From Psychrobacter namhaensis (GTDB lineage Bacteria; Pseudomonadota; Gammaproteobacteria; Pseudomonadales; Moraxellaceae): a stretch of 64,000 nt of DNA. Where the stretch lies: contig NZ_JABASS010000003.1 of assembly GCF_016107545.1 (NCBI RefSeq), forward strand, positions 1 to 64,000, written 5' to 3'. Below are positions 35,350 to 44,226 of this stretch, in pieces (position 1 is the stretch's first letter; every line of letters begins with the position of its first letter). The translations under genes and the position numbers were made by a program. The notes beneath the pieces were generated by a model. The model searched no databases. It had not been told where the DNA came from and was given only the letters and a program-made list of their open reading frames with translations.

Positions 35350-36792
35350 TTAGCTTTTTGCCAGCGCCTCATCTACCAAATCAAGTACGGCTTCTGTTAG
35401 GGCAAACTGACGGACATCATTTAGCATGGTGGCATCAAAGTTATGGATAAAGGCAAATGACAGTTGCCGCGCAGGGTCACACCAAGCCACCGAGCCGTTA
35501 TAACCCATATGTCCAAACCCTTGCTTGCGCGTATCTCCTACCTCGTTATCGGTTTTTTGACACAGACTAAATAACCGATGATAGCCCAAGCGCCACTGCA
35601 TGGGGGCTGGCATGACTGCATCTAAACCTGTAACTTGCGGTGTGGATAGCTGCTCAAAAGTTGCTTTATCAATAAGCACTCGCCCCTGCCACGTACCGCC
35701 ATTGGCTAACATCGCATAGATGACGGCCAACGCCTGAGCGGAAGCGACACCATTGGCCGCGGGAATAATGGCCTGCAGTGTCTCACGACTGTGATAATCA
35801 ATAGGCTGTTTACCAGCAGGTATGAGCGCCGCCTTATAATTTTTTAGGTTAAGCTGACTGGTATTGAAATACAAACGATTAATACTAGCCGTGTCTAATA
35901 CAGGCGGGGTATCTTGCGTATTATTAGACGGTTCTACTTTTTTAGCATCGACACTACGCTGCTGCCAACAAGCCGCATTGGGTAAATTTGCATAAGTATG
36001 TAAGGTACGTTGCGAATCGACTTTCAAGGTAGGTTTATGGCGCTTGTTACGCAGCTGCGATCCGTCCTCATCTGACACCCCAAAGTCTTTGACCAGTGTG
36101 GCTACTTGCGCCACTTTTTTATTGGGTACGCCAAAATAACAACTGTCTGCAATGCCCAAAGGCTCAGTCAGATAGTGCTTCAATGCCTCAGCTAACGACA
36201 ACTCAGTGACCGCTTCTATCACGCCGCCTAACACCCAACCATAGACCAACGCACTATAAGCACTGTCATATAATGTCGCGTTGTCAGGAGCTGCTATCGG
36301 CATCGCAGCAACTTTACTGAGCATCAAACGCCAATCAAGTAACGCGTCACTGTCCACATCGATACTCTGAATTGAAAATAAATTGGCCTGATGCGACATA
36401 ACGCGACGCAAGGTGACTTTCTCTTTGCCACGCGCCGCAAAGGCTGGCCAATAGCTAGCGATAGTAGCATCATAGTCGAGCATTTTCTTTGATACCAACA
36501 CATGAACCAGTGTGGCTAACACGCCTTTGCCGGTGGAAAAATTAATCGCCAAGGTGTCAGGTTGCCATTCCATGTCTGGGCGCGCCATGCCCACACTCAC
36601 CTGAGCAATACACTTATTTGCCTGATAGACAACCACCGCGCCACCTGCCGGCGCATCATCAAGCTGTAATTCTGTGAATAATTGCTGTAAACGGTGTTGT
36701 AAGTTGATAGTCATCTGTTTATTAGTTTCCTGATGGTTTTCTTTATTGTTATCAGTCATGGCAGGCTGCATCATTTTTATCAAACAACCCAT
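35350..36792 (-). CDS. Serine beta-lactamase-fold hydrolase (class C/EstB-like)
   Basis: This penicillin-binding-protein-fold serine hydrolase is more likely an esterase or peptidase than a resistance enzyme. It has 480 residues and no signal peptide, so it is probably cytosolic. The nucleophile motif SxxK is Ser86-T-G-Lys89 in NFSTGKGVLATLVHVLVSKK. YDSAYSALVYGWVLGGV carries the tyrosine motif, and HMGYNGS near residue 425 replaces the KTG box, as in EstB-type esterases. A polar insert with DTPPVLDTAS (about 270-310) interrupts the fold. The first Met is followed by others at residues 7, 8, 12 and 27, so the start is uncertain. Confidence 0.85.
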   Translation of the reverse strand: MGCLIKMMQPAMTDNNKENHQETNKQMTINLQHRLQQLFTELQLDDAPAGGAVVVYQANKCIAQVSVGMARPDMEWQPDTLAINFSTGKGVLATLVHVLVSKKMLDYDATIASYWPAFAARGKEKVTLRRVMSHQANLFSIQSIDVDSDALLDWRLMLSKVAAMPIAAPDNATLYDSAYSALVYGWVLGGVIEAVTELSLAEALKHYLTEPLGIADSCYFGVPNKKVAQVATLVKDFGVSDEDGSQLRNKRHKPTLKVDSQRTLHTYANLPNAACWQQRSVDAKKVEPSNNTQDTPPVLDTASINRLYFNTSQLNLKNYKAALIPAGKQPIDYHSRETLQAIIPAANGVASAQALAVIYAMLANGGTWQGRVLIDKATFEQLSTPQVTGLDAVMPAPMQWRLGYHRLFSLCQKTDNEVGDTRKQGFGHMGYNGSVAWCDPARQLSFAFIHNFDATMLNDVRQFALTEAVLDLVDEALAKS

Positions 36793-36881
36793 TTATCAAA
36801 TAAATAAGTGTCATACGTACCGCCCCTTAGCATTGAATGTTAAACACTTGTATGATCCATACCCATAGATTGCGTGCTCAC

Positions 36882-36907
36882 AAAAAAGGCCACCTATTGG
36901 TCGCCTC
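36882..36907 (-). terminator. Terminator after the DUF442-like gene
   Basis: On the minus strand AGGCGACC pairs with GGTGGCCT (one G-G mismatch, 4-nt loop) and runs into TTTTTTG. It lies 46 bp after the gene's stop. Confidence 0.75.
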
Positions 36908-36952
36908 TTTGGTACTCAGTGCTGCTTAATCACACTTTATCATATTCTTATC

Positions 36953-37522
36953 TTAGCGCGGCACCAACAAACGATTATGGACCTCTTGCTCAAGCTTCGT
37001 CAAACCATGACTACGCCCACGTTCCATAGCAGTATCCATCTTACGGCCACGCAGCCAACCTGCACGCAGCGCAATTGCCGCACCCACTCTATTGCCTGAC
37101 CCACAATGCATGGCTATTTTTTTGCCATGATACTGGCGTAATATATTATCAAACGCCAGTATTTTAAGCTGTTTTAAGTCGGCAGCGCCATTGATCGGCA
37201 GATGCTCATAGTGCATACCTGCACGCTCAACTGCGGCTGCCTCATCAAAGCTCAATTCATCATCAGGCTGCAAGTTAATCACCAGCTCAACGCCAGCTTG
37301 CGCTAAGCTGGCCACCTTTTCATCATCAAGCGCTCCGCAGACTATGGTGTTTGCATCAGGACGAAAATAAGCGTCAAAAACAGTAGCGAGATCCACACCA
37401 TTATCAGCAGAGCTATTGTCAGTAGTGGCTTCGTTGCTAGCGCTGTCGTTGGCAGCGGCTATATCAGCCACCGCGGTGCTATCAGATGGATATGTGCTGG
37501 TTACTTTTTTTTGTGAAGTCAT
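36953..37522 (-). CDS. DUF442-like protein tyrosine phosphatase family protein
   Basis: This small predicted phosphatase has 189 residues. Residues 1-45 are a Ser/Asp/Asn-rich, probably disordered leader. The domain follows: ALDDEKVASLAQAGVELVIN, LQPDDELSFDEAAAVERAG, HLPINGAADLKQL, then the catalytic-type loop HCGSGNRVG with Cys140 and Arg145. The spacing is CX4R rather than the CX5R of classical tyrosine phosphatases. As I recall, the DUF442 (beta-lactamase-hydrolase-like) family also has CX4R, so this is a family feature rather than a defect. The C-terminus is basic. Substrate unknown. A terminator separates it from the downstream hydrolase gene. Confidence 0.8.
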   Translation of the reverse strand: MTSQKKVTSTYPSDSTAVADIAAANDSASNEATTDNSSADNGVDLATVFDAYFRPDANTIVCGALDDEKVASLAQAGVELVINLQPDDELSFDEAAAVERAGMHYEHLPINGAADLKQLKILAFDNILRQYHGKKIAMHCGSGNRVGAAIALRAGWLRGRKMDTAMERGRSHGLTKLEQEVHNRLLVPR

Positions 37523-37574
37523 AATGATAAGTTTGTTCGTTAAAGATGGCGGTTAAGATAAAAACTGTCGTCTG

Positions 37575-38492
37575 CTATTTACTATCGCTCTGTAGCGTCA
37601 CAGCCCCTGCCAGATGTGGCTTGTCATTTTTTGAGCTATACAAGCCAAACACACAAGTGTCTTCTGTGTCTTCAAGCTGTGCGACCGGATCAGCGATCAG
37701 CTCGACTTCAGCGGGCAAAAAGATTGGCAGCTTAAATGAGACGTCGACTGTACACGCGTCAGGCAGCTCATCCATCATGGCAAGACACTTAGCCTTTGAC
37801 CACATACCGTGAGCAATCGCCTTAGGAAAGCCAAACGCACGCGCTGATAGTGGATGTAAATGGATAAGATTAAAGTCCCCTGAAACAAACGCATAACGAC
37901 GGCCAATATCTTCTGGCACCTCAAAGATACTATGCACCCCTTCCTCGTTGACCAGCGGTTTAACCGTGACGGGGCGTGGGGCACTTTTCTTGTCTTTGCT
38001 ACTGCTAGGCTTTTTGCTGCGTGACAGATAAGTTGAGGTCCCCTCCCAAATCACCTCATTCTCTGATTTGACGGTAGTCACAAAGTCAAACTGTTGTCCT
38101 TGGGCATGGTCACGTAAATTATCAAAAGTGACTGACAGGGCCACCGTTTCGCGCTCACCGATAGGACGATACTGAGTGACACTATTATCAACATGCACCA
38201 AACCTAACATGGCAAACGGGAATGGCTCTTTGACCATCATGTTCATTTGCAGGGTTTGGGACAGTACCGAAAAATAGGTAATAGGCACTTTACCGTTATC
38301 CGTAAAACCGCAGATTTTACGATAATCGTTTAAATTTTCCTGATCGATGTGCAGATCATCCACATAATAAGTCGCTTGCGGCAATTGTTCTCTACTAATT
38401 TTGCCACTATTGCCGATAGGCAGTAAACTTTTTACGATATTGGCGTAGGTAGTATGCGCTTTTGGCAACGCATCATAATGTTTGTCTGACAT
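37575..38492 (-). CDS. MaoC-type (R)-enoyl hydratase
   Basis: This hot-dog-fold hydratase/dehydratase acts on (R)-3-hydroxyacyl thioesters. The 305 residues give a double hot-dog layout: an N-terminal degenerate half (about 40-155), a Lys/Ser-rich linker (about 158-175) and a C-terminal MaoC half with SGDFNLIHLHPLSARAFGFP, including the catalytic Asp206 and His211, and IAHGMW. The usual Pro in the DxNPxH motif is Leu here. It matches the HtdX type of mycobacteria in layout, and its neighbours are the same (FabG4-type reductase and FadA2-type thiolase). A terminator between it and the upstream fabG suggests partly independent transcription. Confidence 0.88.
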   Translation of the reverse strand: MSDKHYDALPKAHTTYANIVKSLLPIGNSGKISREQLPQATYYVDDLHIDQENLNDYRKICGFTDNGKVPITYFSVLSQTLQMNMMVKEPFPFAMLGLVHVDNSVTQYRPIGERETVALSVTFDNLRDHAQGQQFDFVTTVKSENEVIWEGTSTYLSRSKKPSSSKDKKSAPRPVTVKPLVNEEGVHSIFEVPEDIGRRYAFVSGDFNLIHLHPLSARAFGFPKAIAHGMWSKAKCLAMMDELPDACTVDVSFKLPIFLPAEVELIADPVAQLEDTEDTCVFGLYSSKNDKPHLAGAVTLQSDSK

Positions 38493-38806
38493 AAATAAAT
38501 CCTAAGTGGGGCTTGAGCAAATTTTCTTGAGGCACCTAAAGATGCTATGAATACGTTGATAAAAGCCTGTCATTAAATGAGTTATAAGCTTATATTCTAA
38601 TAATCGCATAAAATGCTACAACGGCAAAGCGCCATTTAGCTTGTAGTCCTTGTGTTTTTATCATAAAAAAGCCACCCTTGGGCAGCTTTATTACAATTTA
38701 TCAGCAATTTTTTCGTAAGCATATGTGAGGTAATTTGGAAATAATATGACATATCATACATTTACCAGATACCTAAACCCTGTCTACGCTTACTGTTCGG
38801 TGAGGG
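38493..38806. other. 314-bp intergenic region between fabG-like and maoC-like genes
   Basis: It contains the terminator at 38665-38689. The remaining sequence must hold a promoter for the maoC-like gene; no clear boxes or ORF were found. Confidence 0.45.
38665..38689 (-). terminator. Terminator after the high-molecular-weight fabG
   Basis: On the minus strand AAAGCTGCCC pairs with GGGTGGCTTT (two G-T pairs, 2-nt loop) and continues into TTT. It lies about 120 bp after the reductase stop. Confidence 0.75.
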
Positions 38807-40207
38807 CTAGGCACCAAGCAAGCTTTGACCACAAACGCGTACTGTGTTGCCATTCAAACCGCCAGACGCAGGCGATGCCAACCATGCGATGGTCTCAGCC
38901 ACATCTACTGGTAAACCACCTTGGCTCATTGAGTTCATGCGACGACCTGCTTCACGAATGGCAAAGGGAATGGCTTCGGTCATTTGGGTTTCGATGAATC
39001 CTGGGGCAACGGCATTGATCGTCATGCCTTTTGCGTTGTCTTCTAATTGTTTTGCTGTGGCATTAACCAAACCAATAACACCCGCTTTAGAAGTCGCATA
39101 ATTGGTTTGACCCAAGTTACCAGCAATACCTGAGATTGATGAGACACAGACGATACGCGCGTTTTCTTTTAGGATATCGTTGTCTAACAAGTAACGGTTT
39201 AACTTAGCAATGCTGCTTAAGTTGATATCGATAACCATGTCCCATTTTTTCTCGTCCATTTTTGCCAACGTCTTATCACGAGTCACGCCAGCATTGTGAA
39301 TGACTGAGTCCAAACCACCGCGCTTTTGCGCTGCGTCTGCAATTTGTGCGCCAGCGTCATCACTAGTAATATCAACGGTTAAGATAGAGCCGCTGATTTC
39401 GCTAGCAACTTTTTGCAGATCCGCTTGTTGCTGCGGTACATCAAGGCAGATAACATGAGCGCCTTCGCGTGCCAATACACGGGCGATGGCTTCACCGATA
39501 CCGCGACTGGCACCAGTCACCAGCATGGTTTTGCCGCCTAGTGGTTGAGTCCAATCCACATCGACTGACTCGCCTTTGCTAATACGTACTACCTGTCCTG
39601 AGACATACGCTGAACGTGCTGACGTAAAGAAGCGCAAAGTCGAATCTAGGTTTTGCTCAGCCCCTTCTTCAACATAGATAAGCTGAGCGGTAACACCACG
39701 CTTAAACTCTTTACCCACTGATTTTACAAAACCTTCAAGCGAACGCTGCGCCAAAGCAGTATCGATATCAGTAATGTGTTCTGGCGGACGGCCAATGACG
39801 ATCACGCGACCAGATTTTTCGACGCGACGAGCAACGCTGTGAAAGAACTCATATACTTCTTTGAGCTGATCGGCGTTACTAATATTACTGGCATCAAACA
39901 ATAAAACTTTGAATTTATCATCGCCACCCGTGTTGGCTTTCGCTTCTACGCCTGCATCTGCAAGTGCGTCTTTGATATCATCACGACTATTCACGAAAAC
40001 TTCTGCATGGACGTCTGCCAAAATACGCGCTACTGACTCGCTAACACTTTTATTCTCACCATCAGCGCGTCCAACCAACACACTCCCACGTACCAAACGC
40101 TCACCACTCTCAAAACGATCAAGAGACACAGGTAAAGGTAAGCCTAGATTCTTGGCAACCTTTTTGCCAATAGAAGACTGAACAAAATCACCATAACGGT
40201 CTGACAT
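38807..40207 (-). CDS. High-molecular-weight 3-oxoacyl thioester reductase (FabG4-like)
   Basis: This NAD(P)H-dependent reductase of the SDR family acts on 3-oxoacyl-ACP or -CoA. The 466 residues exceed the about 245 of normal FabG because of an N-terminal flavodoxin-like domain of about 200 residues that lacks a cofactor loop (SSIGKKVAKNLGLPLPVSLD, then VIVIGRPPEHITDIDTALAQ). The C-terminal half is a standard SDR: VTGASRGIGEAIARVLAREG, a conserved NAG in IHNAGVTRDKTLAKMDEKKW, the Ser in VCVSSISGIAG and YATSKAGVIGL (YxxxK). This architecture matches mycobacterial FabG4, which prefers NADH and CoA substrates. It diverges from the thiolase gene. Confidence 0.92.
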   Translation of the reverse strand: MSDRYGDFVQSSIGKKVAKNLGLPLPVSLDRFESGERLVRGSVLVGRADGENKSVSESVARILADVHAEVFVNSRDDIKDALADAGVEAKANTGGDDKFKVLLFDASNISNADQLKEVYEFFHSVARRVEKSGRVIVIGRPPEHITDIDTALAQRSLEGFVKSVGKEFKRGVTAQLIYVEEGAEQNLDSTLRFFTSARSAYVSGQVVRISKGESVDVDWTQPLGGKTMLVTGASRGIGEAIARVLAREGAHVICLDVPQQQADLQKVASEISGSILTVDITSDDAGAQIADAAQKRGGLDSVIHNAGVTRDKTLAKMDEKKWDMVIDINLSSIAKLNRYLLDNDILKENARIVCVSSISGIAGNLGQTNYATSKAGVIGLVNATAKQLEDNAKGMTINAVAPGFIETQMTEAIPFAIREAGRRMNSMSQGGLPVDVAETIAWLASPASGGLNGNTVRVCGQSLLGA

Positions 40208-40252
40208 AATATAATCCTATAGCTAATGGTTAAATAATAATAAACAGAAAAT

Positions 40253-40276
40253 GCAGTGCTCCTAGCAGTGCTCCTA
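40253..40276. repeat. 12-bp tandem duplication
   Basis: GCAGTGCTCCTA occurs twice head to tail (40253-40264 and 40265-40276), about 45 bp upstream of the fabG-like start. Confidence 0.9.
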
Positions 40277-40458
40277 TTAGATAGGCTATATAGGCGCATC
40301 AACATCATCATCGATATTTCATAAATGGGTCTAAAACTTATCTTAACTATACACTTTCATCATAAACAAGTCCAAAAACCGCCGATGTCTACAACAATCT
40401 GTAAACAAGCTAGTATACAAGCTGGCAATCTTTTCTAGCGTCAAAAAATACCAGATTG

Positions 40459-40467
40459 TGCTAAAAT
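40459..40467 (+). promoter_or_regulatory. Extended -10 element facing the thiolase gene
   Basis: TGCTAAAAT gives TGn plus a 5-of-6 match to TATAAT. It would leave a long leader of about 340 nt before the thiolase ATG, so a closer promoter may also exist. Confidence 0.35.
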
Positions 40468-40564
40468 TAGACCTATAAGTTATGGGGAATGCAATTATCG
40501 ATAACAATATATTATTAAAAACACCAATATGCAATGCCAGTACTTGATACTCATTGGTCTATGT

Positions 40565-40612
40565 AAATGGTGTTTGTGCGCTCAAAATGGTGTTTGTGCG
40601 CTCAAAGTGGTG
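40565..40612. repeat. 20-bp tandem duplication plus partial third copy
   Basis: AAATGGTGTTTGTGCGCTCA occurs perfectly twice (40565-40584 and 40585-40604), followed by AAGTGGTG, a 7-of-8 match to the start of a third unit. Confidence 0.95.
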
Positions 40613-40813
40613 ACTGCTCTTATAAAAGTGACACACAATTTGCCAAAGACATACATTAAGGATATAAAAAACGCTTTATCTTAAACATCTATAAGGCGGC
40701 ATAAATGATAGTATTTGCTCATTGTTTGTTTTCACTGATTTAACCCATACTTTTTATTTTATTGATTTGAACGCCCATTTTTCTTCTACCCATATTTTTT
40801 TAAGGATAATACT

Positions 40814-42391
40814 ATGAGTAATAAAAATAATCACTCTGATAGCCCTGTTGTCGAAAGCACGGTTGTAAAAGCTCATGACGAAGATACCAAAGACTCAGTG
40901 ACTGATTCGGTTGCGGATTCAGCTACTACCGACGCCAATGAGCCAAATGTTTTTGACACGGTTGCAAACTCAAAAGCGGCTGACGTAAAACCTACGGATA
41001 ACCAGTCAACCAGTACCAAAAAAGAAGCAAAGGATGATAAAGCTGAAAAGACAGCTAACAAAAAATCAGCGAATACGGCTAAAAAAGCCAGCAAAACCAA
41101 GCCAGCCTCAGGTCAAAACCGGGTGGCTATCTTAGGTGGTAACCGTATCCCATTTGCCCGTTCAAACGGCTCATACGCTGATGTCAGCAATACAGACATG
41201 CTGACTGCCGCTTTAGACGGTCTGATTGAACGCTACAACCTGCAAGACGAAGTATTGGGTGAAGTGGTGGCAGGTGCAGTCATGAAGCTAAGCCGTGATA
41301 TCAATTTAACTCGTGAAGCCACTCTAAACACAGCACTTAATCCCCATACGCCAACTTATGACATCTCGCAAGCGTGTGGTACTGGTTTGCAAGCGACGTT
41401 TGCCTCTGCCAATAAAATTGCGTTAGGACTTATCGATTCAGCCATTACCGGCGGTGTCGATACCACCTCTGATGCGCCTATCGCAATTGGCGATGGTCTA
41501 CGTAAAGTACTGATTAAATTAGGTGCCGCAAAAAACAACAAACAACGTTTAAAAGCACTGATGGGCCTCAACCCAAAAGACTTGATAGATTCGCCGCAAA
41601 ACGGTGAACCACGTACTGGACTGTCGATGGGTGAACACCAAGCAATCACCACACTTGAGTGGAATATCAGCCGCGAAGCCCAAGATGAGCTTGCATTCAA
41701 CAGCCATCAAAACCTTGCGCGTGCCTACGATGAAGGTTTCTTTGATGACTTAATCACCCCATACAAAGGTCTGACGCGTGACAATAACTTACGCCCAGAT
41801 ACTACGTTGGAAAAGTTAGGTAAGTTAAAACCTGTGTTTGGCAAAAAGAACGCCAATCCAACGATGACAGCTGCCAACTCTACCCCCCTAACCGATGGCG
41901 CTTCTTGTGTCCTATTAGGCACTGATGAGTGGGCAAAAGAACACGGTCTTAAGCCACTGGCTTATATCGTTCATCAAGAAACCGCTGCCGTTGACTTTAT
42001 TGGTAAGTCTGGAACGACAGAGGGTCTACTAATGGCACCAGCCTATGCCGTACCGCGCATGCTTGAACGTGCTGGTTTGACGCTACAAGATTTTGATTTT
42101 TATGAAATCCATGAAGCCTTTGCTTCACAAGTGTTATCGACACTCGCGGCTTGGGAAGACGAGACATTCTGTGAAGAGCGTTTAGGGCTTGATGCACCGC
42201 TTGGGTCTATTGATCGCAGCAAACTCAATGTAAATGGTTCCTCATTGGCGGCAGGCCACCCATTCGCTGCGACTGGTGGTCGTATTTTAGCCACTGCTGC
42301 TAAGTTACTGGATCAAAAAGGCTCTGGCCGTGCCCTAATTTCTATCTGTGCCGCTGGTGGTCAAGGGGTGACTTGCATATTAGAGAAATAG
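40814..42391 (+). CDS. Acetyl-CoA acetyltransferase/thiolase (FadA2-like) with long disordered N-terminus
   Basis: This thiolase cleaves or condenses acyl-CoA thioesters. The 525 residues comprise an unusual N-terminal extension of about 97 residues (rich in Asp, Ser, Thr, Lys and Ala; no signal peptide) and a normal thiolase core. The core contains NRVAILGGNRIPFARSNGSY, the nucleophile in ISQACGTGLQATF (Cys188), MGEHQAITTLEWNISREAQD, the histidine motif YEIHEAFASQV, and ISICAAGGQGVTCILE with the second active-site Cys. Sequence and divergent pairing with FabG4- and MaoC-like genes match mycobacterial FadA2. AAGGA 7 bp before the ATG supports the long start. A terminator follows. Confidence 0.9.
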   Translation: MSNKNNHSDSPVVESTVVKAHDEDTKDSVTDSVADSATTDANEPNVFDTVANSKAADVKPTDNQSTSTKKEAKDDKAEKTANKKSANTAKKASKTKPASGQNRVAILGGNRIPFARSNGSYADVSNTDMLTAALDGLIERYNLQDEVLGEVVAGAVMKLSRDINLTREATLNTALNPHTPTYDISQACGTGLQATFASANKIALGLIDSAITGGVDTTSDAPIAIGDGLRKVLIKLGAAKNNKQRLKALMGLNPKDLIDSPQNGEPRTGLSMGEHQAITTLEWNISREAQDELAFNSHQNLARAYDEGFFDDLITPYKGLTRDNNLRPDTTLEKLGKLKPVFGKKNANPTMTAANSTPLTDGASCVLLGTDEWAKEHGLKPLAYIVHQETAAVDFIGKSGTTEGLLMAPAYAVPRMLERAGLTLQDFDFYEIHEAFASQVLSTLAAWEDETFCEERLGLDAPLGSIDRSKLNVNGSSLAAGHPFAATGGRILATAAKLLDQKGSGRALISICAAGGQGVTCILEK

Positions 42392-42439
42392 ATCTTTATT
42401 TGCTGTAGTCAACAAACAAGTAGCTTTGGTATTTTACGG

Positions 42440-42472
42440 CACCCTTTAATCCATAGATTAAAGGGTGTTTTT
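42440..42472 (+). terminator. Intrinsic terminator of the thiolase gene
   Basis: CACCCTTTAATC (42440-42451), loop CATA, GATTAAAGGGTG (42456-42467), then TTTTT. A 12-bp perfect stem. Confidence 0.95.
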
Positions 42473-42623
42473 GTGTGCTCACTCCATCCCAAAAAAACAA
42501 CTTAGTCAAACTCTCTTCAATAACACAATAATAAAACGTAGCCAACTCATAGCCGCACTAGGAGATATGCTAAAGTAAGGGGATAACCAATAAAAATCAT
42601 AACAACACTATTAGGAGTTTTTT

Positions 42624-43637
42624 ATGGGTAATATCCCATCGGCCATTGACCCAAAATCCCTAACGCGGCAAGAGCGTAAGGAGCTTAGCACACCTGAACA
42701 AGACAGCTTTATTGAACGTATGGACAAAGAAGTCTTTAACGACGAGCTACGTCGTAAGATGCATGAAGACCTCATTGACACTTATGATGAAGAGCTTGAA
42801 AACGAAATAGATGATTACATCCGTGATTTTCGTTTTGACGGACGCGAGATGAGCGAACAAGAAAGGTTGGATCGCCGTACGTATTTCCAAGAATTGGTGC
42901 GACTACAGCGAGAGCTTATCAAATTACAGGATTGGGTGGTTGATCGCGGCGAGCGTATCGTCGTGATATTTGAAGGTCGGGACTCTGCAGGTAAAGGTGG
43001 TGCGATCAAACGTATCACTCAGCGTTTAAACCCACGCGTTTGTAGAGTGGCCGCCCTACCTGCACCGACTGAGCGCGAGCAATCACAATGGTATTTTCAG
43101 CGTTACGTAGCACACTTGCCCGCAGCGGGAGAAATTGTTCTGTTTGATCGTAGTTGGTACAACCGTGTGGGTGTCGAGCGCGTCATGGGCTTTTGTACTG
43201 ATGAGCAATATGAAGAGTTTTTTCAGTCGGTTCCTGAATTTGAACGTATGTTGGTACGTTCAGGCATCCGCTTAGTAAAGTATTGGTTTTCAATTACCGA
43301 TGATGAGCAGCACTCGCGCTTTATGAGCCGTATCCATGATCCCCTTAAACAATGGAAGCTGTCAGCGATGGATTTACAATCTCGGCGACGGTGGGAGGAC
43401 TACACCAAGGCAAAAGAGACCATGTTTGAGCGGACTCATATTCCTGAAGCCCCATGGTGGGTTGTCGAAGGAAATAATAAAAAACGCGCAAGGCTAAACT
43501 GTATTGCGCACCTACTAGAACAAATCCCTTACAAAGAAGTGCCTCGGGAAGAGGTGGAGTTACCTGAGCGCAAACGTGATGACGAGTACTATCGCGAACC
43601 TATACCAGACGACATGTATGTACCACCCCGTTATTAA
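42624..43637 (+). CDS. ppk2: Polyphosphate kinase 2
   Basis: PPK2 transfers phosphate between polyphosphate and nucleotides. The 337 residues include a helical N-terminal region (about 1-100) and one PPK2 domain: Walker A in FEGRDSAGKGGAIKRITQ, the lid-preceding LNPRVCRVAALPAPTEREQ, Walker B-like VLFDRSWYNRVGVERVMGF, and YWFSITDDEQHSRFMSRIHD. A single domain and this length fit class I PPK2 (NDP phosphorylation). AGGAG lies about 7 bp before the ATG. It stands alone between two terminators. Confidence 0.94.
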   Translation: MGNIPSAIDPKSLTRQERKELSTPEQDSFIERMDKEVFNDELRRKMHEDLIDTYDEELENEIDDYIRDFRFDGREMSEQERLDRRTYFQELVRLQRELIKLQDWVVDRGERIVVIFEGRDSAGKGGAIKRITQRLNPRVCRVAALPAPTEREQSQWYFQRYVAHLPAAGEIVLFDRSWYNRVGVERVMGFCTDEQYEEFFQSVPEFERMLVRSGIRLVKYWFSITDDEQHSRFMSRIHDPLKQWKLSAMDLQSRRRWEDYTKAKETMFERTHIPEAPWWVVEGNNKKRARLNCIAHLLEQIPYKEVPREEVELPERKRDDEYYREPIPDDMYVPPRY

Positions 43638-43671
43638 CCGTACTCATTCTATCAACGCTTATTTCGCCGAC

Positions 43672-43709
43672 AAAAAAACCGCCTTATATGCTTATAACGC
43701 GGTTTTTTT
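43672..43709 (+). terminator. Bidirectional terminator after ppk2
   Basis: The arm at 43672-43688 (A7, then CCGCCTTATA) pairs with TATAACGCGG plus T7 (43693-43709) with one mismatch and a TGCT loop. It ends ppk2 and, in reverse, the long pilZ-side operon. Confidence 0.9.
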
Positions 43710-43779
43710 CGATGATTTGTACAAAGCCTAGCCCTGATACAGTCGTTTTCATTGTAGATAGGTACAGATAAGACAAACC

Positions 43780-44127
43780 TTACATGGTATAAGTGGACTG
43801 CACACCCTCTACTTTACCCGCCAATAATCTTTCAACTTCGTTTTTAATTCTTTGACCCGCCACATCAGTCCCAATCTGCACCGCAAAACCGGCTGGACGT
43901 CCGCCTTGTGTTTTAGAGCTTATCCAAACCACCTTGCCATTCATGGGTAAACGTTCGCTAGAGTTGGGTAAAGTAACAGCGATAAACACTTCATTGCCTA
44001 ATTGCTGAGCTTGGTTCGAGGGCACAAATAAGGCGCCATTGTTTACAAAGGAGAGATAGCTGGCGTATAACGTGTCGATATTTTCAATATGACAGGTTAA
44101 AATCCCGCCACGTCCTGGCATTGCCAT
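43780..44127 (-). CDS. pilZ: PilZ-domain protein, type IV pilus assembly
   Basis: This small cytosolic protein has 115 residues and is close to Pseudomonas PilZ: GRGGILTCHIENIDTLYASY, NNGALFVPSNQAQQLGNEVF, MNGKVVWISSKTQGGRPAGF and AVQIG. The RxxxR c-di-GMP-binding motif of other PilZ domains is absent, as in Pseudomonas and Xanthomonas PilZ, so it is probably a pilus biogenesis factor (PilB-binding in Xanthomonas) rather than a nucleotide sensor. It is the last gene of the minus-strand run, after holB, an order shared with Pseudomonas. Confidence 0.93.
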   Translation of the reverse strand: MAMPGRGGILTCHIENIDTLYASYLSFVNNGALFVPSNQAQQLGNEVFIAVTLPNSSERLPMNGKVVWISSKTQGGRPAGFAVQIGTDVAGQRIKNEVERLLAGKVEGVQSTYTM

Positions 44128-44226
44128 AGTCAGCTTCCTTCATTAATTGGATATGATATGTGTTACTAATGGTATATAGACCAACACCTTTATGACGCAT
44201 CAAACAAGCTATCATGAATCGCGATA

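Larger units (their letters stand above)
40208..40813. other. 606-bp divergent control region of the lipid locus
   Basis: This is the longest gene-free stretch in the window, between the divergent fabG-like and thiolase genes. It is AT-rich and contains two tandem duplications (40253-40276 and 40565-40604), an extended -10 box for the thiolase side (40459-40467), and an ACAAGCT direct repeat near 40406-40423. No credible ORF is present. Its size suggests regulated transcription of both arms. Confidence 0.6.

Noticed and set aside
40343-40534. 63-codon minus-strand frame in the fabG/thiolase control region
   Set aside because: No ribosome site, AT-rich composition and no recognisable protein features; treated as non-coding.
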